DNA of 64,000 bases from Virgibacillus_R byunsanensis (GTDB taxonomy: Bacteria > Bacillota > Bacilli > Bacillales > Amphibacillaceae). The translations under genes and the position numbers were made by a program. Location: NCBI RefSeq assembly GCF_042675965.1, contig NZ_JBHTKJ010000046.1, positions 19,535 to 83,534 on the forward strand. The letters run 5' to 3'. The notes below the pieces were generated by a model. It worked only from the letters and a program-made list of their open reading frames with translations. It ran no database searches and was not told the origin of the DNA. Shown in pieces: positions 9,449-18,126 of the stretch (the stretch's first letter is position 1; every line of letters begins with the position of its first letter).

Positions 9449-9505
9449 TGAAAACGATTGCACAACTACTAGTTACTATTATACACAATAAAAACCCAAA
9501 CACAA
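9449..9505 (-). promoter_or_regulatory. malE promoter with cre/MalR-like operator
   Basis: On the minus strand TTGTGT (9505-9500) and TATAAT (9483-9478) are separated by 16 bases. Just downstream, 9462-9449 reads TGCAATCGTTTTCA, which fits the catabolite operator pattern TGNAANCGNTNNCA. A CcpA or LacI-type repressor bound there would block early elongation of the malE operon. Confidence 0.65.
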
Positions 9506-9637
9506 TAAAAAATAATAGATTACAAGATTATTTTTTATGTGTTATGATTATTGCATATAAAACGCTTACATTTTATAGGCTAGATTACCACTTCTTATGT
9601 TTTTTTATTTAGCAAGACTAGAATAACTTTAGGTAAT

Positions 9638-9669
9638 TGGTTTTATTTGCGCAATCGATTGCATATAAT
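9638..9669 (+). promoter_or_regulatory. Palindromic operator over a plus-strand promoter
   Basis: GCAATCGATTGC at 9651-9662 is a perfect 12-bp palindrome of the LacI/MalR type. TATAAT follows at 9664-9669, and a weak -35 (TTTTAT, 9641-9646) sits 17 bases upstream of it. The operator therefore fills the spacer of a promoter reading towards the GH13 gene. The start codon is about 430 bases away, across a repeat element. Confidence 0.6.
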
Positions 9670-9748
9670 TATAGTTTCCTATCAAGGACTCTTATCTTTA
9701 TTGCTTTCGTCCATGGTATGATGAAGATTAAAGATTACTATTTTGAAA

Positions 9749-10080
9749 ACAAAAGCGCAAGTGCCCGTTTAGCGACGTATGGGCTGTGCCCGTGCATCGC
9801 GGGTGGATCGACGTTGCCGCGCATAGCGGCGAAGTTAGTCGATCTTCCTTATATCCGCATGAGATTCACTCCAGAGTATAAGATTCACTTTAACTTTTGC
9901 CATTATTGGCAATAAGTCAAGTTCATCTTAAAGGAAACACGAAGAGCGTAAGCGAATCGATGTTGACTTATCGTAAGGAGGATCAGGATGCCCAATAGTC
10001 GCTGGGCGCTGGAGCTGGACGTGGCTTACACAGTCATTAAATTATCCGCAGGGGTCAGATTTTATAATTCCCTAAACTAT
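9749..10080 (+). repeat. Family B mosaic repeat, long copy
   Basis: The element begins AACAAAAGCGCAAG and contains TGTTGACTTATCGTAAGGAG. It ends with a GACGTGGCTTACACAGTC segment and TTTTATAATTCC. The copy at 29545-29757 is nearly collinear but lacks about 110 bases of the middle. The repeat lies between the operator/promoter and the GH13 start and supplies false in-frame codons upstream of that gene. Confidence 0.8.
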
Positions 10081-10098
10081 GAAAAAGGAGCGAAATCA

Positions 10099-11856
10099 TT
10101 GATAAAAGAATCGATTTATCACCGTCCGAAAAACAATTTTGCTTATGCCTATGATGAGAAAACGTTACACATCCGTCTGCAAACGAAGAGAAATGATATG
10201 GAGCAGGTAACCCTTATACACGGAGACCCTTATGATTGGTCGGAGAATAAGTGGCAAGTGCATAAAAAGGATATGTATCTTCAAGCATCTGATGAACTTT
10301 TTGATTATTGGCTTGTAGAAATATCTCCTCCATATAGACGGTTACGTTACGGGTTTGAACTTACTAATGAAGAAGAAAAGATTGTTTATACGGAAACGGG
10401 ATTTTATAACGTTGCGCCTTCTGATGTTAAACTTTATTTTTGTTTCCCGTTTTTGAACTCTATTGATGTATTTCAAGCACCTGAGTGGGTTAAAAATACG
10501 GTTTGGTATCAGATTTTCCCCGAACGCTTTGCAAACGGAAACACTGAAAATGACCCAGAAGGAACACTTGAATGGGGAAGTGTTGATCCTTCATATGATA
10601 ATCATTTCGGTGGTGATTTTGAAGGTGTTATGGAACACCTTGATTATCTAGAGGATATAGGTATAACTGGCATTTATTTCACACCTATATTCAAAGCATA
10701 CTCTAACCATAAATACGATACTATTGATTATATGGAGATTGATCCACAATTTGGTGATAAAGAGACATTTAAGGAACTTATTAAGAAGTGTCATGAAAGA
10801 GGAATTCGGGTGATGCTTGATGCTGTTTTTAATCATAGCGGATATTACTTCCCACAATTTCAAGATGTTTTAAAGAATGGTAAAAGCTCGCAATACAAAG
10901 ATTGGTTTCACATCAGAGAATTTCCAGTTCAAACAGAACCAAGACCTAATTTTGATTCGTTTGCATTCACACCTCATATGCCAAAATTAAACACTGAAAA
11001 CCCTGAAGTAAAACAATATTTACTTGATGTTACTTCCTATTGGATCGAAGAGTTTGATATCGATGGTTGGAGGCTTGATGTTGCTAACGAAGTTGACCAT
11101 CAATTTTGGAGAGATTTTAGAAAAAAAGTAAAGACAATTAAATCAGATGTATACATCCTGGGAGAAATTTGGCACGACTCCATGCCTTGGTTACAAGGAG
11201 ATCAATTTGATGCTGTGATGAATTATCCTTTTACACTTGCTGCTCTCGATTATCTCGCAACAGGAACAATCACTGCCAATGAGTTTAAAAATCAGATGAC
11301 CAAAGTTCTTTGCTCCTATCCTGAAAATGTTAATGAAGTTGCCTTTAATCTGTTGGGAAGTCATGATACTGCACGTGTACTTACGCTATGTAACGAAGAT
11401 AGTCGAAAAGCAAAATTGTTATACGTACTACAATTTTCTTTTAAAGGAACTCCATGTGTCTATTATGGAGATGAAATTGGAATGACCGGCGGAGATGATC
11501 CAGGTTGTAGAAAATGTATGATTTGGGATAAAAGTAAACAAGATTTACAATTAAAATCCTTTATTAAAAAGTTAATTCATTTCCGTAAAACAGAAGCAGC
11601 ATTTGGAAGTAGAGGGAAATTCAGATTTATGGAATCTGGAATAGAAACAAACCATCTCGTCTATTCCAAATCATATGAAAATGAAGTTGTTTATGTTGCC
11701 ATAAATCCATCCGAGAAACCAATTACCGTCTCGATTCCAGATGTTTATGGTACGTATGCCAAAAACGTATGGACAAATGAAACCATTACACCGATTAAGA
11801 ACTCGATCAAAATTGAATTGGGCGCAAACGACTTCTTCATTATTAAAGCTTATTAG
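10099..11856 (+). CDS. GH13 neopullulanase / maltogenic amylase type glycosidase
   Basis: This 585-residue cytoplasmic GH13_20-type enzyme hydrolyses maltodextrins, cyclodextrins or pullulan. A TTG start at 10099 has AAAGGAG 7 bases upstream, and the product then begins IKESIYHRPKNNFAYAY, the usual start of the N-terminal CBM34 domain. The 37 codons upstream are repeat DNA. Catalytic regions are DAVFNHSG (about residue 241), GWRLDVANE with the nucleophile Asp (about 326), ILGEIWH with the acid/base Glu (about 356), and LLGSHDT (about 422). It is divergent from the malE operon and shares its operator region. A dead GH13 glucosidase gene follows. Confidence 0.9.
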   Translation: MIKESIYHRPKNNFAYAYDEKTLHIRLQTKRNDMEQVTLIHGDPYDWSENKWQVHKKDMYLQASDELFDYWLVEISPPYRRLRYGFELTNEEEKIVYTETGFYNVAPSDVKLYFCFPFLNSIDVFQAPEWVKNTVWYQIFPERFANGNTENDPEGTLEWGSVDPSYDNHFGGDFEGVMEHLDYLEDIGITGIYFTPIFKAYSNHKYDTIDYMEIDPQFGDKETFKELIKKCHERGIRVMLDAVFNHSGYYFPQFQDVLKNGKSSQYKDWFHIREFPVQTEPRPNFDSFAFTPHMPKLNTENPEVKQYLLDVTSYWIEEFDIDGWRLDVANEVDHQFWRDFRKKVKTIKSDVYILGEIWHDSMPWLQGDQFDAVMNYPFTLAALDYLATGTITANEFKNQMTKVLCSYPENVNEVAFNLLGSHDTARVLTLCNEDSRKAKLLYVLQFSFKGTPCVYYGDEIGMTGGDDPGCRKCMIWDKSKQDLQLKSFIKKLIHFRKTEAAFGSRGKFRFMESGIETNHLVYSKSYENEVVYVAINPSEKPITVSIPDVYGTYAKNVWTNETITPIKNSIKIELGANDFFIIKAY

Positions 11857-11886
11857 AAAATAGCTAAAAGGTTAAGAGGGGAACTA

Positions 11887-12249
11887 ATGAACTGACAATG
11901 GTGGAAAGAAAGTGTCATCTATTAAATTTATCCACGCAGTTTTAACGACAGTAACCAGGATGGTATTGGCGATATCAACGAGATTATTGAAAAACTCGAT
12001 TACCTAAAGGATCTGGGGATTGATGTGATCTGACTCTCCCCTGTCTATGGATCCTCCAATGATGACAATGGTTATGATATTAGTGATTACCAGGCTGCCA
12101 TGTCTGAATTTCGAACGATGGAAGATTGGGATCGTATATTGAACGAAATTCATGTACGTAATATGAAGTTAATCATGGATCTCGTCATCAATCATACATC
12201 AGATGAGCACAATTGGTTTGCTGAATCACTTAAATCCATCGACAGTTGA
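11887..12249 (+). pseudogene. Remnant of an oligo-1,6-glucosidase (MalL-type GH13) gene
   Basis: The first ~120 codons of a GH13 oligo-1,6-glucosidase/alpha-glucosidase can be read with a good ribosome site (GAGGGG). The segments YPRSFNDSN, GIGDI, KLDYLKDLGID, NGYDISDYQA and MDLVINHTSDEH are all recognisable. Three in-frame stops interrupt it: TGA after codon 2, TAA where family members have Gln in IYQIYPRSF, and TGA where they have Trp in VIWLSPVY. The sequence ends at a TGA at 12247 and about 430 codons are missing. Because TAA as well as TGA occurs, this is decay and not recoding. It would have been the third hydrolase of the maltose locus. Confidence 0.88.
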
Positions 12250-12255
12250 GATGAA

Positions 12256-12290
12256 AACAAGGGATCCTAATTTGGATCTCTTGTTTTTTT
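12256..12290 (+). terminator. Rho-independent terminator
   Basis: A 12-bp stem with one G-T pair (12256-12267 with 12274-12285) is followed by a run of T. It ends the GH13/pseudogene transcript. Confidence 0.85.
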
Positions 12291-12309
12291 GTTAGCTTAG
12301 GAATTAGAA

Positions 12310-12480
12310 GCATGCGAATAGTTTAACTGTTTAAGCCACGTCCGGCGTAAGGAGACTAGACACAAGGTGCTTGCGCTTTTGTTCCTGTTTAATAGACTGT
12401 GTACCACATCCAGAACCGGCACACTCGACATGACGTACTTAGCTTACAAAGGATAGATGCGCTTTTGTTCACACTACCGA
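12310..12480 (-). repeat. Family B repeat, reversed and diverged
   Basis: Read on the minus strand this gives the family B end module (CGTGGCTTAAACAG) and GCGCAAGCACC-type pieces in the usual mosaic. Together with the array that follows, it fills the 600-base gap before the YyaL gene. No coding sequence is supported here. Confidence 0.6.
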
Positions 12481-12497
12481 CTGCCTACACAAGTTAA

Positions 12498-12640
12498 TTC
12501 AGCGGATTTGTCCTGTTATTCCGCGATTTATATAATAATTCCGTACTTTTGTCAGTTATTCCGCGTTAATGTACTGGAATTCCGTGCTTTCGTTCATTTA
12601 TTCCGCATTTAGGCCTATTTGCTTTGGAATTTGCTACTGT
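12498..12640 (-). repeat. Phased GGAAT array, copy A3, with C39 gene tail
   Basis: On the minus strand this reproduces the last ~35 bases of the C39 peptidase gene (GCAAATTCCAAAGCAAA) and then the GGAAT array. ATTCC cores lie at 12518, 12538, 12558, 12579 and 12600 on the plus strand, giving steps of 20, 20, 21 and 21 bp as in the other copies. A further family B piece (TAAGTCAACATCGATTCGC) lies at 12662-12680. Confidence 0.82.
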
Positions 12641-12865
12641 TTATGTCAAGTTCTCCTAGGTAAGTCAACATCGATTCGCTAAGCACTTTTGGTTGGTGAA
12701 TGGAGTTGATTGCTCTCTCCCGAGTTGCGGTGCATGTGCCCCGAGTTCAATTTCACTTTACACACCCTCTCTATTAGACATCCCCTCCCCCAACTAGTAT
12801 CCTCTTACTTAAATACGTATAGTAAATACACCGTGTCTAAAACTAAGCTTAGAGGAGCTGAAAAC

Positions 12866-14911
12866 ATGACCGATCCAAATACAAACCATTTAATAAATGA
12901 AAAATCTCCATATCTGCAACAACACGCTCATAACCCTGTTGACTGGTACCCATGGAGTGAGGAAGCATTCGATAAAGCCAAAAAAGAAGATAAACCTATA
13001 TTTTTGTCAATAGGTTATAGCACTTGCCATTGGTGCCATGTCATGGCACATGAATCATTTGAAGATGAAGAAGTCGCTACATACTTAAACGAGCATTATA
13101 TATCGATAAAAGTTGATCGGGAGGAACGGCCAGATGTCGATTCCGTGTATATGAAGGTGTGCCAGATGATGACTGGACATGGCGGCTGGCCATTATCCGT
13201 TTTTATGACACCGGATAAAATTCCTTATTACGCTGGTACCTATTTTCCGAAAAAAAGTAAATATGGTATGCCAGGATTTATGGAAGTCATCACACAACTC
13301 CATAAAAAGTATAAAACTGATCCAGACCATATTAACGAAGTAACCCAAAGTGTGACGGATGCATTGCAAAGGGCTGTACAAGCTAAAAGCAGCACCCGAC
13401 TGTCAAAGGATATTATTGACGAGGCATTTAAGCATTTAGGAAAGAGCTTTGACTTTTCATATGGTGGGTTTGGCGATGCACCAAAATTCCCACAACCACA
13501 AAATCTCCTTTTTCTACTAAAGCAGTATCATTTTACTGGTAAAACTGCGGCTCTCAAAATGGTGGAAAGCACACTTCAATCCATGGCATCTGGAGGTATT
13601 TATGACCATGTCGGATTTGGATTTTCCCGTTATTCCACCGACCAAAAATGGCTGGTGCCACACTTTGAAAAGATGCTCTATGATAACGCGATGCTGTTAA
13701 TTGTTTATACGGAATGCTATCAAATAACGAAAAACGCACTTTACAAACAAATAAGTGAGCAGATTATTACGTTTGTGAAACGAGAAATGACAAGTCCTGA
13801 AGGTGCTTTTTTCTCTGCGATTGACGCTGATTCAGAGGGTGTTGAAGGGAAATATTATGTATGGAACTACGATGAGGTCATGGCTATTCTTGGAGAAGAT
13901 CTTGGAAAACTTTACACGGCCATGTATGATATTACGCCTGAAGGGAATTTTGAAGGGAAAAATATTCCGAATCTCATTAAATCAAATTTAGAAACAGTGG
14001 CTCAAGAACATACTATTTCCACTGATGTATTACAAAAAGAAATGGAAAAAGCTCGTTCAATATTGTTAACCGAGCGCGAAAAACGTATCTATCCGCATGT
14101 TGATGATAAAGTTTTAACAGCTTGGAACGCTATGATGATCACAGCATTAGCGAAAGCTGGTAAGGTATTTGCCAATCCGAAGTATACAGAAGCGGCTCAG
14201 CAAGCATTGTCCTTTATTGAGGATAACTTGTTTGAAAATGACCGGCTGATGGCACGATTTCGTGACGGAGAAGTGAAATATAATGCTTATCTGGATGACT
14301 ACGCATTTCTCCTGTGGGCATATATTGATTTATATGATTCAACGTTTGATTTAGCCTTTTTAGAGAAAGGCCGAAATCTGTTGGATAGCATGATTGATTT
14401 ATTCTGGGATAATGACCAAGGTGGTTTTTATTTTACTGGAAGTGACAGTGAGCAACTTTTATCACGGGAAAAAGAAATTTACGACGGTGCGATCCCATCG
14501 GGAAACAGCGTAGCATCAGTAATACTAGCTCGATTTGGAAATGCTACAGGTGAAACATCTTATCTTGATAAACTTGAGGAAATGTATCGCACTTTTTATG
14601 CAGATATAAAGCAGGTTCCCTCAGCAAGTACTTTTTTCATCCAAAGCCTGTTGTTGACTGAACATCCAACCAAAGAAGTAGTAGTATTGGGGAATGATAA
14701 TAGTTTCATCAGTAGACTACAAGAGGAATTCTTACCCCATATAACCTTGCTTGCCAGCAATAACGCTGAAAATTTTAAAAACATCTCCCCTTTCGCAGCT
14801 GAATATAAGCAGATTGATCAGGAAACAACCGTTTATGTTTGTGAAAACTTTTCCTGTCAACAACCGACGACAGATATAGATAAAGCACTACAAATGATTA
14901 CGGGAAAATAA
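12866..14911 (+). CDS. yyaL: YyaL-type thioredoxin-domain protein (DUF255)
   Basis: The product is 681 residues. The family has an N-terminal thioredoxin-like DUF255 domain and a C-terminal six-hairpin glycosidase-like domain; its cellular role is not settled. The signature NEKSPYLQQHAHNPVDWYPW starts at about residue 10, and the redox motif STCHWCHVMAHESFED has a CxxC pair. GGWPLSVFMTPD and KFPQPQNL are further family motifs. The ATG at 12866 has AGAGGAG 8 bases upstream. The frame is open 52 codons further up, but that part is repeat-derived. The gene stands alone, with no sign of truncation. Confidence 0.93.
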   Translation: MTDPNTNHLINEKSPYLQQHAHNPVDWYPWSEEAFDKAKKEDKPIFLSIGYSTCHWCHVMAHESFEDEEVATYLNEHYISIKVDREERPDVDSVYMKVCQMMTGHGGWPLSVFMTPDKIPYYAGTYFPKKSKYGMPGFMEVITQLHKKYKTDPDHINEVTQSVTDALQRAVQAKSSTRLSKDIIDEAFKHLGKSFDFSYGGFGDAPKFPQPQNLLFLLKQYHFTGKTAALKMVESTLQSMASGGIYDHVGFGFSRYSTDQKWLVPHFEKMLYDNAMLLIVYTECYQITKNALYKQISEQIITFVKREMTSPEGAFFSAIDADSEGVEGKYYVWNYDEVMAILGEDLGKLYTAMYDITPEGNFEGKNIPNLIKSNLETVAQEHTISTDVLQKEMEKARSILLTEREKRIYPHVDDKVLTAWNAMMITALAKAGKVFANPKYTEAAQQALSFIEDNLFENDRLMARFRDGEVKYNAYLDDYAFLLWAYIDLYDSTFDLAFLEKGRNLLDSMIDLFWDNDQGGFYFTGSDSEQLLSREKEIYDGAIPSGNSVASVILARFGNATGETSYLDKLEEMYRTFYADIKQVPSASTFFIQSLLLTEHPTKEVVVLGNDNSFISRLQEEFLPHITLLASNNAENFKNISPFAAEYKQIDQETTVYVCENFSCQQPTTDIDKALQMITGK

Positions 14912-14963
14912 TTCTAGATGATTCTTTAAGTAGAAAGTTCCATTTTTTCTGAAATAACGCCTG

Positions 14964-14972
14964 TGCTATAAT
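14964..14972 (+). promoter_or_regulatory. Extended -10 promoter
   Basis: TGCTATAAT matches an extended -10 element (TGNTATAAT), 35 bases before the start of the 49-codon ORF. The region 17 bases upstream is T-rich and makes only a weak -35. Confidence 0.5.
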
Positions 14973-15006
14973 TAGTTACATCATTACAAAGGGGTGCGAG
15001 CCAACC

Positions 15007-15156
15007 ATGCTGACAATAAAAATGAATGTACAAACAGCCTATCACGGTGAATTACTGCGTGAAGGGAAAGTTTATGAGATTGATGAAACGACAGCAAAGC
15101 GCTGGATTGCTAGTAAAATAGCTGCTCCGGACGATGGGAAAAAGCCAGATAGCTAA
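15007..15156 (+). CDS. Small hypothetical protein, 49 residues
   Basis: The ORF encodes MLTIKMNVQTAYHGELLREG and continues to a C-terminal DDGKKPDS. It has AAAGGGG upstream, an extended -10 promoter, and its own hairpin terminator directly after the stop. The layout (short strand, then GELLREGKVYEIDE, then TAKRWIASKIA) resembles small phage- or plasmid-type proteins with a short beta-hairpin and helix. I cannot name a function. Complete expression signals on both sides make it a real gene. Confidence 0.7.
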   Translation: MLTIKMNVQTAYHGELLREGKVYEIDETTAKRWIASKIAAPDDGKKPDS

Positions 15157-15166
15157 ACTATAAAAG

Positions 15167-15203
15167 AATCCCCGCTAAGGTAACTAAGATCGTAGCGGGG
15201 ATT
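15167..15203. terminator. Bidirectional hairpin terminator
   Basis: An 11-bp GC-rich stem (15167-15177 with 15193-15203) lies between the convergent 49-codon ORF and the ferredoxin gene, with T-rich sequence on both sides. Confidence 0.8.
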
Positions 15204-15221
15204 TCATATATATATGTTTTG

Positions 15222-15461
15222 CTATTTGTCAGCAAAAAACTTTTCTGCCTTCTCTAAAAAGACTTCCTGATCAGGCGACAAATCATACTCTTCCTCAATT
15301 GCGTCCACTGGGCAAACTGCCTTACATGCACCACAATCAATACAAATGTCCGGATCTATGTAAAACTGATCCTTTCCCTCTTCAATACAATCAACAGGGC
15401 AGACACTTACACATTCTGCAGATTTCTCTGGCCCACATGGATCTAGAATAACAAAAGCCAT
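15222..15461 (-). CDS. fer: Ferredoxin, 7Fe/8Fe type
   Basis: This is a 79-residue soluble electron carrier typical of Bacillus. The first cluster ligands lie in DPCGPEKSAECVSVCPVDC, and the second 4Fe-4S site is CIDCGACKAVCP. The wider spacing in the first motif is that of 7Fe ferredoxins of this group. The sequence is very acidic, as usual. A good ribosome site (AGGAGG) precedes the ATG at 15461. It is monocistronic and could share partners with the flavodoxin at 464-916. Confidence 0.94.
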   Translation of the reverse strand: MAFVILDPCGPEKSAECVSVCPVDCIEEGKDQFYIDPDICIDCGACKAVCPVDAIEEEYDLSPDQEVFLEKAEKFFADK

Positions 15462-15556
15462 CTATCGTATACCTCCTAATTTGCTAGATAAAATAGCGCT
15501 TCTATTTCATGATACATGACATTGCAAGTTCCTGTAAACAGTGTAACCTTAGAGCT

Positions 15557-15877
15557 TTACCTTGCAAAATACAGATGTGCATGTAATGAACAACCAGGAT
15601 TAAAAGCAGCATTGCACGAAGGACACGAATAATGACTATTCAAATATTCATTTATTGTCAGTTCCACGCCACATCCACCACATAGTAATGCATATTGATT
15701 AAACGCTTCTTTTGGCCATACTCGCTTTTGTCCACAGCCGTGCGTTTGATGGCATAAATAGCACGGGAAATACGCCATACAGCAATAAAACTTTATCGCG
15801 ATTCGATCATTTTCTTCATGGTAATGTTCGCAGCGTGTTTCGCTATCAATAGCTCCTGTAACAGCATGTCTGTTCAT
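15557..15877 (-). CDS. CHY zinc finger protein
   Basis: This 106-residue protein is rich in Cys and His, with the pattern of the CHY zinc finger: CEHYHEENDRIAIKFYCC, then CYLCHQTHGC, then LLCGGCG and YSCPSCNAAFNPGC. The domain binds several zinc ions. Eukaryotic members (Hot13, Pirh2) act in mitochondrial redox or ubiquitin pathways, while the bacterial role is unknown. AAGGAG is 7 bases before the start. It is a single gene between the ferredoxin and the divergent LuxR-type regulator. Confidence 0.88.
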   Translation of the reverse strand: MNRHAVTGAIDSETRCEHYHEENDRIAIKFYCCMAYFPCYLCHQTHGCGQKRVWPKEAFNQYALLCGGCGVELTINEYLNSHYSCPSCNAAFNPGCSLHAHLYFAR

Positions 15878-16047
15878 TGAAATACTCCTTCAACTAAAGT
15901 CTATCTCTTATTATAAAGGATTTATTTACTTCTAACTACATGGTTTATCCTAAAACTTTGCAAAAGTCAATTGACATAGGGTCTTTAAGTCTATATATTT
16001 ATAATAATTGGACTTTTCAAACAAATGATTGTGGAGGGGGTTATTTA

Positions 16048-18078
16048 GTGACTTTAAATACAAACAAAAAGATCGAAAACTTAAATGATGTGATCCAGAA
16101 AGTAGAGGGAGAGTTTTTTGTAGGCAGAAAAAAAGAAATTAATTTATTCTCACAATATCTACAAAGTGAACCTGAAGTAAAAGTACTGTATATATATGGG
16201 GCAGGTGGTATTGGTAAAACATATTTGATTCATGAATACAGCCGTGTTGCCAAGAAAGAACAAGTACTTTTTTTAACATTGGATAGCAGAGATTTCCCAC
16301 ATACACCAGAAGGATTTACCGAACACATCATAACCCTGATCGAAACAAGTACTCAAATGCAACTATATATAAAAGAGTATACGTTGCGAAACCTCCTTCA
16401 TACACTTACAGAATTTGCAGCAAATCGTCGAATTATAATTGCAATTGATACATACGAATATATGGAGGATCTTGACCGCTGGTTTCGTCAGGTTTTCTTA
16501 GCTTACATGCCTCAGACTTTATTTGTCATTCTTGCAGGTCGAAAGCCTTTAACTGGTGAATGGATAGAATCACCTGCTTGGCGAAAACTCACAAAGCAAA
16601 TCGAACTAGAAGACTTCACGTTATCCCAAACTCGTGAATACCTGGATTACTATGGCATTGAAAATGAAGAATTAGTTAATACGATGTGGAACTTCACCAA
16701 TGGACATCCATTAGCACTTTCACTAGCAGCGCTGACTGAACAAAAGCAACAATCTAAAAATGCTAATGAGCGATTATCAGAACAAACACCACATATACTA
16801 AAAGAACTTACACACCGGTGGTTGAATGAATTACAATATACTGATTTGCATACGATCATTGAAGCTGCTGCCGTATTACACAGCTTTGACCAATCAAGTA
16901 TTTCATCCATTTTAAAAAAGGATGTCGATTTAAAAACATTCCAAGTACTTACTGGCCTGTCCTTTGTAAAAACATTAAAAAATGGATGGTCCATGCATGA
17001 TCTAATAAGAGACGCCATCAGAATTGAATTGAAGCACCGGAATCCTGAACGCTACCATCTATTAAACCAACGAAGTGTTGCATATTTTTATCGTAGAACA
17101 CTTTTAACACGTTCTGCAGATGATATAGCTGCCATTTTCTATCATCTTGGAGACGAATTTATACAATCCGTATTCTTTCAAGACACGATTGATATATCAA
17201 TGTACCTAGAACCAATTGCAGCATATAATTTCGAGGAGGTAACACAATTTTTTGAAGACAGGAAAAAAGATGCCTCAGATAGTGAAGCACAATTTTATAA
17301 TAGGCAGTCCAATCAATCCTATCGATTTTATGCATCTTCTGAACATAATCAGAGGGAATTAGAACTAATCAATGATACTTATCTTAAAAAAATTGGTTAC
17401 AAAGGATCTCATTTATTAAAAAACAACCAAAATAAAACTATCGGTCTATCGATTATAGTACCTATTAATGAAAATACATTAGAACACTTAATACACGAAC
17501 CTGTTTCCAGAGCATATTTCAGCAGGTTAAGTCCTAAAGAAAAAAGAGCTTATTCCGTTTCAGAAAATACAAATGCGGGATGGTTCATCCGAATGTTAGA
17601 TTATCTAGATCCGACTGACACAGCTGCGAGATCCTTTTTGTTATATAGTCTTTTTCCATTATTACTGTCGGGTGAAAGAATTATCGTATCAAATCCATTG
17701 CCTTTTTTCCAAGAATTATTGCAGAATTTTGGATTTGAGCAGGTTCCTAATGCTACTCATTATGACTACGGAAAAAATAATCCTTCCCCAACGTATATAT
17801 TGGATGTTCGAGGTGCAAAACTTGCTTCCTATTTAAAACAATTAACTGGTGATATGGAAACAAATAATGATATGGAGTTAATTACAAAGACCTTCTCGCT
17901 TACAGACAGAGAAGAAGACATTGTCAAACTGATTGTTGATGAAAAAAGTAATGCGGCAATAGCAGAGGAATTGTATGTTGCTGAAATTACGGTTAAAAAA
18001 CATATTACCCGTATTTTCAAAAAGGTCAATGTAAAAAACAGATCACAGTTAATCAAACGAATTTTGGAGTTGACATAA
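16048..18078 (+). CDS. LuxR-type regulator with N-terminal AAA/NTPase domain
   Basis: The product is 676 residues from a GTG at 16048, chosen because GGAGGGGG lies 7 bases upstream; the open frame before it lacks a comparable site. A P-loop (YGAGGIGKTYL, residues 50-60) and a Walker B-like IIIAIDTYEY mark an STAND-type NTPase. A winged-helix-like region and a long middle follow. A LuxR helix-turn-helix ends the protein (LTDREEDIVKLIVDEKSNAA ... ITVKKHITRIFKKVNVKNRS). This resembles MalT/LAL-type regulators that oligomerise on ligand and ATP binding. No target operon is adjacent: neighbours are CHY finger and DUF4870 genes. Target and ligand are unknown. Confidence 0.85.
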   Translation: MTLNTNKKIENLNDVIQKVEGEFFVGRKKEINLFSQYLQSEPEVKVLYIYGAGGIGKTYLIHEYSRVAKKEQVLFLTLDSRDFPHTPEGFTEHIITLIETSTQMQLYIKEYTLRNLLHTLTEFAANRRIIIAIDTYEYMEDLDRWFRQVFLAYMPQTLFVILAGRKPLTGEWIESPAWRKLTKQIELEDFTLSQTREYLDYYGIENEELVNTMWNFTNGHPLALSLAALTEQKQQSKNANERLSEQTPHILKELTHRWLNELQYTDLHTIIEAAAVLHSFDQSSISSILKKDVDLKTFQVLTGLSFVKTLKNGWSMHDLIRDAIRIELKHRNPERYHLLNQRSVAYFYRRTLLTRSADDIAAIFYHLGDEFIQSVFFQDTIDISMYLEPIAAYNFEEVTQFFEDRKKDASDSEAQFYNRQSNQSYRFYASSEHNQRELELINDTYLKKIGYKGSHLLKNNQNKTIGLSIIVPINENTLEHLIHEPVSRAYFSRLSPKEKRAYSVSENTNAGWFIRMLDYLDPTDTAARSFLLYSLFPLLLSGERIIVSNPLPFFQELLQNFGFEQVPNATHYDYGKNNPSPTYILDVRGAKLASYLKQLTGDMETNNDMELITKTFSLTDREEDIVKLIVDEKSNAAIAEELYVAEITVKKHITRIFKKVNVKNRSQLIKRILELT

Positions 18079-18090
18079 ATGCTTTTTGGG

Positions 18091-18125
18091 AAGGAAGGCA
18101 GGTAGTACCTGTCTTCCCTTTTATT
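18091..18125. terminator. Terminator between convergent genes
   Basis: A 12-bp stem (about 18093-18104 with 18106-18117, one mismatch) is followed by CTTTTATT. It separates the LuxR-type gene from the convergent DUF4870 gene. Confidence 0.75.
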
Positions 18126-18126
18126 C

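Noticed and set aside
9637..9915. A 92-codon open frame running through the operator and repeat upstream of the GH13 gene
   Set aside because: It starts inside the operator/promoter and is made of family B repeat sequence; no ribosome site or family match.
9988..10098. N-terminal extension of the GH13 protein
   Set aside because: These 37 codons are repeat end-module sequence; the family N-terminus and a good ribosome site point to TTG at 10099.
11887..12249. TGA recoding as tryptophan in the GH13 glucosidase remnant
   Set aside because: One of the three stops is TAA, the gene is also truncated, and intact genes in the window end with TGA as stop.
12710..12865. N-terminal extension of the YyaL-type protein
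   Set aside because: The extension is not family-like and the ATG at 12866 has a clear ribosome site.
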